This document shows, in pieces, positions 22,324-28,665 of a stretch of DNA of 28,665 nucleotides. Within the stretch, counting starts at the first letter, position 1, and each line of letters opens with the position of its first letter. Location of the stretch: contig JAGNPP010000002.1 of NCBI GenBank assembly GCA_017989575.1, forward strand, positions 1 through 28,665. The letters run 5' to 3'. Under the pieces are notes generated by a model that saw only the letters and a program-made list of their open reading frames with translations, ran no database searches and was not told the origin of the DNA. The translations under genes were made by a program, and so were the position numbers. This DNA is from Chryseobacterium sp. (GTDB lineage: Bacteria; Bacteroidota; Bacteroidia; Flavobacteriales; Weeksellaceae).

Positions 22324-23652
22324 TTATTTGCTAAATTTTTCGTTGTTCATTATCTCCTGGATTTTTTTCTCTTCCCAGTTTTTACCGACTGCGAAAACCT
22401 GCATTGCGTGTGATATAACTCCAATTCCCCAACCCAACATTGGCCAATAGAACCATAAATATTTTGGTGAAGTGATAAGATTGACGATGATCAAAAATGG
22501 AATCACGATACAGTAAGAAATCAAGTTTCCGTAGAATCCTTTGAGTTCTTTTACTCTTTTTACTGCTTTTTCATAAGCAAGATTTTCTGTGGTTTCTGAT
22601 GTATAAGTTGTCATTTTTTGAGGATTTTTTTCGATTAATATTGGTACTTTAACTTTAAAATTTTGTTCTGATTTTTCTATGAAAACATTTTCTTTGGTAA
22701 GCAGTGCGTAACGCTGAACGATATTTGCCAAACCGATTCCCGCACTTTCCGTCAATTGTTCTCTCACTTGCAGATTATTCTCGATGCAGAGGAATTTTCC
22801 TTCCGTAAAGATTCTAATGTTCAACGGTTTAGATGATGTTGCAAAATTATGTTTGATGCAATTCTCCAGTAATAATTGCAACGAAAGTGGAACTACCATT
22901 TTTTGCAAATCCTCATCATTAATATCAAAAGTGAAATTCACGCTGTCTTCGAATCTGGTTTTCAGAAGGTTGCAATATATTTTTGCAAATTCGATTTCAT
23001 TTTCGATTTTTACCAATTCTTTGTCTTTCTGCTCCAAAACATATCGGTAAACTTTCGACATCGATGTGGTGAATTTCTGCGCCTGTTCTGGATTTTCATC
23101 AATCAAAGCTGTTAAAACATTCAAAGAATTAAAAAGAAAATGCGGGTCCAATTGATTCTTCAAAGATTCGAATTGGGCGTTGGCAGATTTTGCAATCAGT
23201 TTTTGTTCTACAACTTCTTTTTTGGTATTTTTCTTCAATTCTTCCATAAAACTTTTGGCGTGAAGGAAAGCCGAAATCATCAAGGCAAAATTGATCATAA
23301 ACCAATTGGTAAAAGTGTACTTTCCGGAAAAAACATCTTCAGCAGTAGCCACTTTTTGGATAACAACATAGTTTAAAAAATTACAAGCATAAACAACGAT
23401 GAAGTTTACGATAAGAGTGCATACGATTCCCAGAATGGTTCTTAGCCTTGTCTGGTCTGCCCACGACAATTTCTTATTAAGAAAATCATTCACATAGCCG
23501 TTACTCAAACCTAATCCGAATGCATAGATTGCTGAAATAAGCAAGTTGTAAGCAAAGCTTTCCAAACTTTTCACATTTGAGAAAAAAGTGAAGAAAAAAA
23601 TGGCCGAGCCAAGTGTAATCCACGATAGCGTTATTAATGTTCTCTTGTTCAT
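22324..23652 (-). CDS. LytS-type sensor histidine kinase with C-terminal 2TM domain
   Basis: The 442-residue membrane kinase has about four N-terminal helices (residues 5-130). A His_kinase domain follows with the phospho-acceptor H171 in LDPHFLFNSLNVL, the N-box LLENCIKHN at 261-269 and a G-box GIGLAN at 305-310. The kinase part ends near 340 (KVPILIE). Residues 347-442 are a complete 2TM domain beginning with a methionine (MTTYTSETTENLAYEKAVKRV), with FY, two helices and NWEEKKIQEIM. The protein thus looks like a kinase gene joined in frame to a former first 2TM gene. It heads the operon, ending with a LytTR response regulator, and has a strong promoter with a LytTR-like operator. Confidence 0.95.
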   Translation of the reverse strand: MNKRTLITLSWITLGSAIFFFTFFSNVKSLESFAYNLLISAIYAFGLGLSNGYVNDFLNKKLSWADQTRLRTILGIVCTLIVNFIVVYACNFLNYVVIQKVATAEDVFSGKYTFTNWFMINFALMISAFLHAKSFMEELKKNTKKEVVEQKLIAKSANAQFESLKNQLDPHFLFNSLNVLTALIDENPEQAQKFTTSMSKVYRYVLEQKDKELVKIENEIEFAKIYCNLLKTRFEDSVNFTFDINDEDLQKMVVPLSLQLLLENCIKHNFATSSKPLNIRIFTEGKFLCIENNLQVREQLTESAGIGLANIVQRYALLTKENVFIEKSEQNFKVKVPILIEKNPQKMTTYTSETTENLAYEKAVKRVKELKGFYGNLISYCIVIPFLIIVNLITSPKYLWFYWPMLGWGIGVISHAMQVFAVGKNWEEKKIQEIMNNEKFSK

Positions 23653-23669
23653 ACTTTAATTTCTTGGTT

Positions 23670-23700
23670 CAAAATTATGACGGAAAGTAAAGTCTGACAA
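23670..23700 (-). promoter_or_regulatory. Promoter of the kinase-2TM-LytTR operon
   Basis: On the minus strand TTG (23700-23698) is followed after 20 bases by TAATTTTG (23677-23670), an exact TAnnTTTG at normal spacing. The predicted start is near 23663, about 10 bases before the ATG at 23652. Confidence 0.7.
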
Positions 23701-23710
23701 TTATATATGA

Positions 23711-23740
23711 CTGAATTGTTAAAAAATCCGACTGAACTGT
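23711..23740 (-). promoter_or_regulatory. LytTR-type operator: two 9-bp direct repeats
   Basis: The minus strand reads ACAGTTCAG (23740-23732), 12 bases, then ACAATTCAG (23719-23711). The first copy fits the published LytTR consensus [TA][AC][CA]GTTN[AG][TG] exactly; the second differs at one base. The 21-bp period and 10-bp distance to the -33 element are those of an activator site. Confidence 0.6.
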
Positions 23741-23754
23741 AAAATTGATATTTG

Positions 23755-23776
23755 AATATCTTAAAAATATCTTAAA
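23755..23776. repeat. Tandem 11-bp repeat AATATCTTAAA
   Basis: Two exact adjacent copies (23755-23765 and 23766-23776) lie just before TTGAC at 23779, upstream of the 64-residue protein gene. They may be a regulatory site. Confidence 0.6.
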
Positions 23777-23839
23777 GGTTGACATTAATTTCAAAAAGGA
23801 ACATCTTTTGCTTTTCAAAAAATCACAAAGTAAAATAAT

Positions 23840-24034
23840 ATGAAGAGAAATGTAGAAATAGTTCTTGCAGGAATCTTTGGAACAGCTACCGTTCTGGGTA
23901 TCGTGCTTGCAAGAAAATATTTAAAAAACAGAATTTACAACAGCGACTATTCTGACCATCATTTGCTATTTGGAAATCAAAAGAAATCCTATGCAAATCC
24001 CAACGATGGCGTGGAATTGGACGCATTCTTATAG
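23840..24034 (+). CDS. Small single-helix membrane protein, unknown function
   Basis: The 64-residue product has one hydrophobic helix (VEIVLAGIFGTATVLGIVLA, residues 5-24) followed by basic KYLKNR and a polar tail that ends GVELDAFL. I do not recognise a family. A possible promoter (TTG at 23779-23781, 21 bases, then ATCTTTTG at 23803-23810, one base off the -7 box) and a strong terminator flank it, which supports expression as a single gene. It is divergent from the kinase operon, with the LytTR-like repeats between them, so the two could share control. Confidence 0.7.
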   Translation: MKRNVEIVLAGIFGTATVLGIVLARKYLKNRIYNSDYSDHHLLFGNQKKSYANPNDGVELDAFL

Positions 24035-24063
24035 AAACACACACTATTTTTATTATACAGATT

Positions 24064-24090
24064 TCCGGTTCGCAAGAGCCGGATTTTTTT
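24064..24090 (+). terminator. Terminator with GCAA tetraloop
   Basis: TCCGGTTC at 24064-24071 pairs with GAGCCGGA at 24076-24083 (one T-G pair) around GCAA, followed by seven T. It ends the small membrane protein gene. Confidence 0.9.
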
Positions 24091-24146
24091 GTGGAAAACT
24101 TTCCGAAATTTTAAGAGAGATTTTATTTTTCTAATGATAATTTTAT

Positions 24147-24239
24147 AGTTCAAAATTTAAGGTTTCAAGTTCAAAGTTTTTATGAAATAATGAAACCTTG
24201 GTTAACAGATTCCAAACTTCAAACCCCAAACATTGAACT
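24147..24239. repeat. Palindromic intergenic element overlapping the next gene start
   Basis: Outer arms AGTTCAA (24147-24153) and TTGAACT (24233-24239), and inner arms AAGGTTTCA (24159-24167) and TGAAACCTT (24191-24199), are perfect inverted pairs, with further TTCAAAGTTT/AAACTTCAAA similarity between them. The right outer arm contains the TTG start codon of the radical SAM gene. The TTCAAGTTCAAAG type of sequence is one I remember as frequent in flavobacterial spacers, unverified here. Confidence 0.5.
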
Positions 24240-25273
24240 CTCCAATCCCAAAAGGGCAAGGCGCTCAACGAAATGTTGTCAACAAATTTGACCGATTCAC
24301 ACACGAACCGGAGGATTTTGAATTGGATTCAGTCAAAACACAAGTCACAGAAGTTTTTCCGAAAAGCATCATCAATGTCATCAAAAGTCCAGATCTGATG
24401 ATGGATTATTCGATGAATCTGTATCAAGGTTGCGAGCACGGCTGTTCCTACTGTTTCGCACGACCAACACACGAGTTTTGGGGTTACAGCGCAGGCGTTG
24501 ACTTCGAAAGAAGATTGATGGTGAAGAAAAATGCGCCAGAACTTTTGGAGAAAACCTTTCAGAAGAAATCTTACGTTCCGAAAATAATTATGCTTTCCGG
24601 CAACACAGATTGTTACCAGCCGATTGAAAGACAATTTGAAATCACGAGAAAGCTTTTGCAAGTTTGTTTGGATTACAGACATCCAGTTGCCATCATTACC
24701 AAAAACGCTTTAGTTCTGAGAGATATTGACATTCTCGAAAAAATGGCGGAGAAAAATTTGATTTCGGTTTCGCTGAGCATTCCGACAATCAATGAAGATT
24801 TGCGACGCGTGATGGAACCGAGAACTTCAACCGCAAAAAATAAACTGAAAGCCATCGAAGTTTTATCATCGAAAAACATTCCCGTGAATGTGATGATTGC
24901 GCCAGTAATTCCGGGTTTGACAAGCGACGAAAGTCTTGGGATAATGAAAGCGGTTTCCGAAGCCGGCGCGAGAAGCTGCGGTTACACTTTGGTCCGACTG
25001 AATGATACCGTAGAACCCGTTTTCATCCAATGGTTGGAAACGCATTTCCCCGATAGAAAAGACAAAGTTCTGAATCTCATCCGCTCAATGCGAGGCGGAA
25101 ATCTCGGTGAAAAGAGATATTTCCAGCGTTATCAGGGCGAAGGAAATATTGCAGAGATGATTCATAAAACTTTTGAAATCGGGAAGAAGAAATTTTTCGC
25201 AAATCAAGAAAGAGCTAGTCTTACAACCGAACATTTTACGGGAAGCAGAACGCAACAATTGCGATTGTTTTAA
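24233..25273 (+). CDS. PA0069-family radical SAM protein
   Basis: The 346-residue product has the iron-sulfur motif CEHGCSYC with C67, C71 and C74. This CxxxCxxC spacing is that of radical SAM enzymes, and the flanking YQGCEHGCSYCFARPTHE is typical of the spore-photoproduct-lyase-like PA0069/Rv2578c family. The N-terminal PKGQGAQRNVVNKFD is also a family hallmark. Its reaction is not known. There is no in-frame ATG between the upstream stop at 24203 and residue 56, so TTG 24233 is the only standard start before the conserved KGQGAQ. That TTG lies in the arm of a palindromic repeat. The C-terminus is complete (TGSRTQQLRLF). Confidence 0.9.
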   Translation: MNSPIPKGQGAQRNVVNKFDRFTHEPEDFELDSVKTQVTEVFPKSIINVIKSPDLMMDYSMNLYQGCEHGCSYCFARPTHEFWGYSAGVDFERRLMVKKNAPELLEKTFQKKSYVPKIIMLSGNTDCYQPIERQFEITRKLLQVCLDYRHPVAIITKNALVLRDIDILEKMAEKNLISVSLSIPTINEDLRRVMEPRTSTAKNKLKAIEVLSSKNIPVNVMIAPVIPGLTSDESLGIMKAVSEAGARSCGYTLVRLNDTVEPVFIQWLETHFPDRKDKVLNLIRSMRGGNLGEKRYFQRYQGEGNIAEMIHKTFEIGKKKFFANQERASLTTEHFTGSRTQQLRLF

Positions 25274-25294
25274 GGGAGTTTGAAAGCTTTTGAT

Positions 25295-25302
25295 TAAATT
25301 TG
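25295..25302 (+). promoter_or_regulatory. -7 promoter box of menD
   Basis: TAAATTTG matches TAnnTTTG exactly and lies 32 bases before the menD ATG. A TTTG at 25279-25282 is closer than the usual spacing, so only the -7 box is well supported. Confidence 0.45.
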
Positions 25303-25334
25303 CAATCAGAATTAATTTTCAGTAAATTTCACAA

Positions 25335-26999
25335 ATGAAGCAATATTCCGCAAAACGAAGCATCCAAATTCTCGCACATATTCTTGAACAATACCGCATC
25401 GATAAAATCATCATTTCTCCAGGTTCAAGAAATGCACCTTTGTCGATTCATTTTTCCGAGATTGATACGTTCCAATGTTACAGTATTGTGGACGAAAGGT
25501 CGGCCGGATTCGTTGGTTTAGGCATTGCGAAATCTATCAAAAAACCTGTTGCACTAACTTGTACAAGCGGTTCTGCGGTTGCAAATTATTATCCTGCAGT
25601 CGTGGAAGCTTTTTATCAGAATATTCCACTTTTGATTCTTAGCGCGGACAGACCTTCGGATTTTGTGGATTTGTTTGATGGACAGACGATTAGGCAGAAA
25701 AATATTTTCCAGCAACATTCCTATGGCGATTTCGAATTGTTGGAAGATGAGAAAGATGGCGCGGAAGATTTCAACTTCGAAATCATCAAAAAAGCGGTGG
25801 AAATTTGCATCGAGAAAAGTGGTCCAGTTCACATCAACATTCCTTTGACAGAGCCACTTTACAACTTGGTAGATGAATTGCCGGTTTTGCCAATTGTGGA
25901 AAAAACAATTCAAAAAAAAGCTTACGAACTTCCGACAAACTTGGTTGCAGATTGGCACACTTCAAAACGAATTTTGATTCTTGCCGGAACATTGGCACCA
26001 AATCCAGAATTGCAAGCGCAACTTTCACAATTGGTTAAAAATCATACCGTTGTAGTTTTAACGGAAATGAATTCAAACCTTCAGCACGAGAAATTTTTTG
26101 CACATATCGACCGATATATTACAGATTTTACGGAAGAAGATTTTAGGACTTATGCGCCAGATTTGTTAATCACCATCGGGCAAAATGTAGTTTCAAAACG
26201 CGTCAAACAATTCCTTCGAAAAGCGAAACCACTTCAACATTGGCACATCGATGAATACTGGCAACCAGATACTTACTACGCTTTAACGCAAAAAATTGAA
26301 ACGAAAGCAGAGATTTTCTTCTCCAAATTATTGAAATCCATCAACTTGGAACCAAGACCGTTTTTCAATCTTTGGGATGTTTTGAAGGACAAAAAAGATG
26401 CGAAACACGAGGAGTTTTTGAACAAAGCACCTTTCTCAGATTTTTATTTGTTTAAGCTTTTGGCCACTCAAATTCCGGAAAATTACAAGATTCATTTTTC
26501 CAATTCGTCGGCGATTCGATATGCGCAATTGTTTGATTATCAAAAGCACGACGTTTATTGCAACCGAGGAACCAGCGGAATCGACGGTTGTACTTCTACT
26601 GCAATGGGATTTGCAATGATGGAAGATGAACCCACGATTTTGATTACTGGAGATTTGTCATTTTTCTATGATATCAACGGACTTTGGAACCAATATATTC
26701 CGCCATACACAAGAATTGTGATTTTCAACAATGGAGAGGGAAACATTTTCAAAATCATTCCGGGACCAAGTGGAACCAACGCATTGGACGAATTTATCGC
26801 CACCAAACATAACAGAAACGCAGAATTATTAGCAAAAAATTTCGGTTTTGATTATACGAAAGTGGAAGACGAAATTACGCTTGACCGAGTTTTACCAAAC
26901 TTTTTCAAACCCAATCCGAAACCAAAGATTTTGGAAGTGATGACTTCGGAATGTAATAATGCGGATATTTTGAAGCAGTATTTTGAATCTTTGAAGTAA
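25335..26999 (+). CDS. menD: MenD, SEPHCHC synthase (menaquinone synthesis)
   Basis: MenD joins isochorismate and 2-oxoglutarate in a thiamine diphosphate-dependent step of menaquinone synthesis. The 554-residue product has SPGSRNAPLS at 28-37, the catalytic glutamate E54 in VDERSAG, and TSGSAVANYYPAV. The ThDP/Mg-binding motif starts at GDLSFFYDINGLWN (D440), followed by IFNNGEGNIFKIIPG. Length and motif order fit the family. Menaquinone is the usual respiratory quinone of flavobacteria. A small lipoprotein gene starts 4 bases after its stop and probably shares the transcript; no other men gene is in the window. Confidence 0.97.
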   Translation: MKQYSAKRSIQILAHILEQYRIDKIIISPGSRNAPLSIHFSEIDTFQCYSIVDERSAGFVGLGIAKSIKKPVALTCTSGSAVANYYPAVVEAFYQNIPLLILSADRPSDFVDLFDGQTIRQKNIFQQHSYGDFELLEDEKDGAEDFNFEIIKKAVEICIEKSGPVHINIPLTEPLYNLVDELPVLPIVEKTIQKKAYELPTNLVADWHTSKRILILAGTLAPNPELQAQLSQLVKNHTVVVLTEMNSNLQHEKFFAHIDRYITDFTEEDFRTYAPDLLITIGQNVVSKRVKQFLRKAKPLQHWHIDEYWQPDTYYALTQKIETKAEIFFSKLLKSINLEPRPFFNLWDVLKDKKDAKHEEFLNKAPFSDFYLFKLLATQIPENYKIHFSNSSAIRYAQLFDYQKHDVYCNRGTSGIDGCTSTAMGFAMMEDEPTILITGDLSFFYDINGLWNQYIPPYTRIVIFNNGEGNIFKIIPGPSGTNALDEFIATKHNRNAELLAKNFGFDYTKVEDEITLDRVLPNFFKPNPKPKILEVMTSECNNADILKQYFESLK

Positions 27000-27003
27000 A
27001 CTT

Positions 27004-27351
27004 ATGATAAAGAAACTTTTATTATACATATCTGCAATATTGCTTACCGCGTGTACAGCAAGGAAAACAAATTCTATTGAGAAAAATTTTCTTTTGCCAG
27101 ACGAAGGGGAAGCAAAATACTATTTGGTAGATCAAATAAGAATAGCCCAGAAAGACAAAAGACTCGGGGAAAATCCAATGTTAATCATAAATGGATCCGT
27201 AATTTATTATTCTTATAAAGAGAAGATAGAGCCAATTCAAATAAAAGAATCACAGATTAAAACAATTCAGTTCACGAAGGCTGAAAATTGTGTGAGTTTA
27301 TATGGAAAAGCTTGTGCAGATGGATTGGTAACTATTACTGCTTCATACTAA
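27004..27351 (+). CDS. Small lipoprotein with TonB-plug-like end
   Basis: The 115-residue protein has a lipoprotein signal ending LLTAC (C17). The end of the protein, IKTIQFTKAENCVSLYGKACADGLVTITA, resembles the last part of TonB receptor plug domains, where I-E-V-.K...A..YG..A.NGVI.ITT is standard. The receptor barrel is absent. Such plug-like tails also occur on other Bacteroidota surface or sensor proteins. The gene starts 4 bases after menD, so it is likely co-transcribed, but nothing links it to quinone synthesis. It ends 4 bases before the stop of the convergent pabC-like gene, with no terminator between them. Confidence 0.7.
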   Translation: MIKKLLLYISAILLTACTARKTNSIEKNFLLPDEGEAKYYLVDQIRIAQKDKRLGENPMLIINGSVIYYSYKEKIEPIQIKESQIKTIQFTKAENCVSLYGKACADGLVTITASY

Positions 27352-27355
27352 AACT

Positions 27356-27982
27356 CTAAAAGATTAAATCCGTTTCCTCTTTCGGTAGATTGATGATTTT
27401 TTCAATCGGATAAATGAACATTTCATCGAAATCATTGAGCGCATTAATGAGCTGAAAATGAGAATACTCTTTAATATTATCAATCGTAATTTCCATTTCT
27501 TTGATTTTTTTCGAGGCTAATAAACTTTGTCGCATTACGCCATTCAGAAGATAAGTTTTGGGCGTGAACCAGGTTTTATCTTTCAAGAAAAGCAGATTGG
27601 AATAAGATGTATCTGTGATTTGATTTTCTTTGATGATGATAATTTCGTCAGCCTCACTTTTTTCTTTTAATTTTTGAAACTGAGTTCTGTCCGCAGACTT
27701 AAAGTGATAATCAAGTTCATTATCAATAACCAATTCGAAATCATCGTGTTCTGAAATCGCGTGTGGAACAATTTGCGTTTTCAAATTATTATCCAAATCA
27801 TATTCAATTCGGAATTTGTAAAGGCCGTCTTCGTCGTGCTCGAGGTTTAAAAACAGACTGTGAATGTCAATTTTACATTCCTTTTCGAAATGAGAAAATG
27901 TCTCATTCATTCTTTTTTGATGAAGTTCTACCAAGAAAATTTTCTGGTCTTCCACTTTGATGCTTTCAATAAATCGGGACAT
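27356..27982 (-). CDS. pabC: Aminodeoxychorismate lyase-like PLP enzyme (class IV aminotransferase fold)
   Basis: The 208-residue protein is shorter than E. coli PabC (269) and BCATs. K95 in FKSADRTQF is placed like the PLP-binding lysine of the family. ITDTSYSNLLF at 122-132 corresponds to the cofactor-phosphate loop, with Asp in place of the usual Glu as in other Bacteroidota versions I recall. LLNGVMRQSLL is the conserved segment after it. Context is decisive: it overlaps by 17 bases the end of a pabB-like gene upstream on the same strand. Together they would turn chorismate into p-aminobenzoate for folate. Confidence 0.85.
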   Translation of the reverse strand: MSRFIESIKVEDQKIFLVELHQKRMNETFSHFEKECKIDIHSLFLNLEHDEDGLYKFRIEYDLDNNLKTQIVPHAISEHDDFELVIDNELDYHFKSADRTQFQKLKEKSEADEIIIIKENQITDTSYSNLLFLKDKTWFTPKTYLLNGVMRQSLLASKKIKEMEITIDNIKEYSHFQLINALNDFDEMFIYPIEKIINLPKEETDLIF

Positions 27983-28665
27983 AAATTTTGTTTTTCATTT
28001 CTTCGTATTCGCTTGTTAAGTCACTTTGGTGCGTGATTCCACCTCCACTTTTGAAAAAGAATTTTTCGTTTTCCTTTTCAATAAATCGAATCAGCACGCA
28101 GGAATCGAGATTTTTCCCGTTAAAATAACCTGCAATTCCAGTGTAAAATCCTCGGTCATATTTCTCAGCTTCGAGGATGATTTCTAAAGTTTTTGGTTTC
28201 GGAGCACCGAGAATCGAACCAGCTGGCAAGAGTTTTTGAAGAATAGTACCGATTTTGTTTTGAAATTCTGGTTTTATTTCGCCTTCGATTTCGGAACTCA
28301 TTGCGAGGAGATTTTTTTGTTTTGTTTTAATAAAATCGATTCTTTGAAAATCTTTGACGCGAACATTGTTTGCAACCATACTCAAATCGTTTCTCAACAA
28401 ATCGACAACTGTGTAATGTTCCGCTTTTTCCTTTGGGTCGTTTTTTAGAATATTTTCTGCATCATCGATTTCCGCATCGATTGTTCCTTTCATCGGATGC
28501 GTAAAAATCTCATTATCAATGATTTCAATAAAAGTTTCGGGAGAAAAACATACGAATTCATCAGGAACAAGGATTTTATATTTTGCTTTTGAGAATTTGA
28601 AAATGTCTTCTAAAGTCAAGTTGGTTTCAATCTCTGTTTTTCGGGTGTAATTTGTCAAATATGAA
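27966..28665 (-). CDS. pabB: Aminodeoxychorismate synthase component I (5' end outside window)
   Basis: The frame is open to the window end; the residues before MTNYTRKT read S-Y-L in the open frame (the apparent start is a TTG), so the beginning is missing. The visible roughly 232 residues are the core of a chorismate-binding enzyme: HPMKGTIDA, VVDLLRNDLS, LPAGSILGAPKPKTLEII, YTGIAGYF and FKSGGGITHQSDLTSEYEE. The sequence lacks the tryptophan-binding N-terminal domain in the visible part. A short PabB next to PabC is common in Bacteroidota. Anthranilate or isochorismate synthase is less likely because of the pabC-like partner. Confidence 0.9.
   Translation of the reverse strand, partial: SYLTNYTRKTEIETNLTLEDIFKFSKAKYKILVPDEFVCFSPETFIEIIDNEIFTHPMKGTIDAEIDDAENILKNDPKEKAEHYTVVDLLRNDLSMVANNVRVKDFQRIDFIKTKQKNLLAMSSEIEGEIKPEFQNKIGTILQKLLPAGSILGAPKPKTLEIILEAEKYDRGFYTGIAGYFNGKNLDSCVLIRFIEKENEKFFFKSGGGITHQSDLTSEYEEMKNKIYVPIY

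Noticed and set aside
1..28665. Mobile-element cargo, defence islands, CRISPR arrays or tRNA attachment sites
   Set aside because: No transposase, integrase, phage, restriction, toxin-antitoxin, reverse transcriptase or regularly spaced repeat sequence was seen; the genes are chiefly housekeeping.

Overview
The window comes from a low-GC member of the Bacteroidota, most likely a Chryseobacterium-like flavobacterium (Weeksellaceae). The signs are a type IX secretion sorting domain, signal peptides ending in FGQ or FSQ, a C-terminal processing protease and HtpG of flavobacterial type, menaquinone synthesis (MenD), 2TM-domain proteins, and promoters with the Bacteroidota -7 box TAnnTTTG in place of a sigma-70 -10 box. 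No rRNA, tRNA, CRISPR array, integrase or transposase was seen. Most of the window is chromosomal housekeeping DNA with compact intergenic gaps and many bidirectional hairpin terminators.

Layout. Bases 1-1458 hold the end of a secreted TonB-C-terminal-like protein and a T9SS cargo protein. Bases 1514-2977 (minus) are a surE-methyltransferase pair. Bases 3249-5369 encode the tail-specific protease, followed by a small membrane protein (5407-5598, minus) and htpG (5673-7562, minus). Bases 7563-8088 have no gene but hold two repeat-like palindromic elements, the second running into the 5' end of the methylmalonyl-CoA mutase gene (8089-10212). A Crp/Fnr-like regulator and a short-chain dehydrogenase follow and share an 11-bp inverted motif in their upstream regions. 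Next come a c-type cytochrome lipoprotein (minus), meaB (12106-13092), a DUF4251 lipoprotein, a glycosyltransferase and a YgjV-like membrane protein (all minus), then clpC (15173-17707). Bases 17761-18343 are a second Crp/Fnr-like gene, broken by a frameshift. An outer-membrane barrel protein (minus) and mnmA (19094-20281) follow.

The most unusual part is 20342-23652 (minus): an operon that begins with a LytS-type histidine kinase whose C-terminus is a 2TM domain, continues with four small free-standing 2TM proteins in tandem, and ends with a LytTR response regulator. Directly upstream lies a flavobacterial promoter, and 10 bp beyond its -33 element is a pair of 9-bp direct repeats spaced by 12 bp. 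One repeat fits the published LytTR binding consensus exactly and the other differs at one base. This suggests that the response regulator controls its own operon.

Bases 23840-28665 hold a small one-helix protein, a PA0069-type radical SAM protein whose apparent TTG start lies in a palindromic repeat, menD, a small lipoprotein, and a convergent pabC-pabB pair for p-aminobenzoate synthesis, with pabB cut by the window end. Metabolically, MCM and MeaB form a B12-dependent propionyl/succinyl-CoA module. MenD and PabB/PabC both draw on chorismate or isochorismate, for menaquinone and folate respectively.
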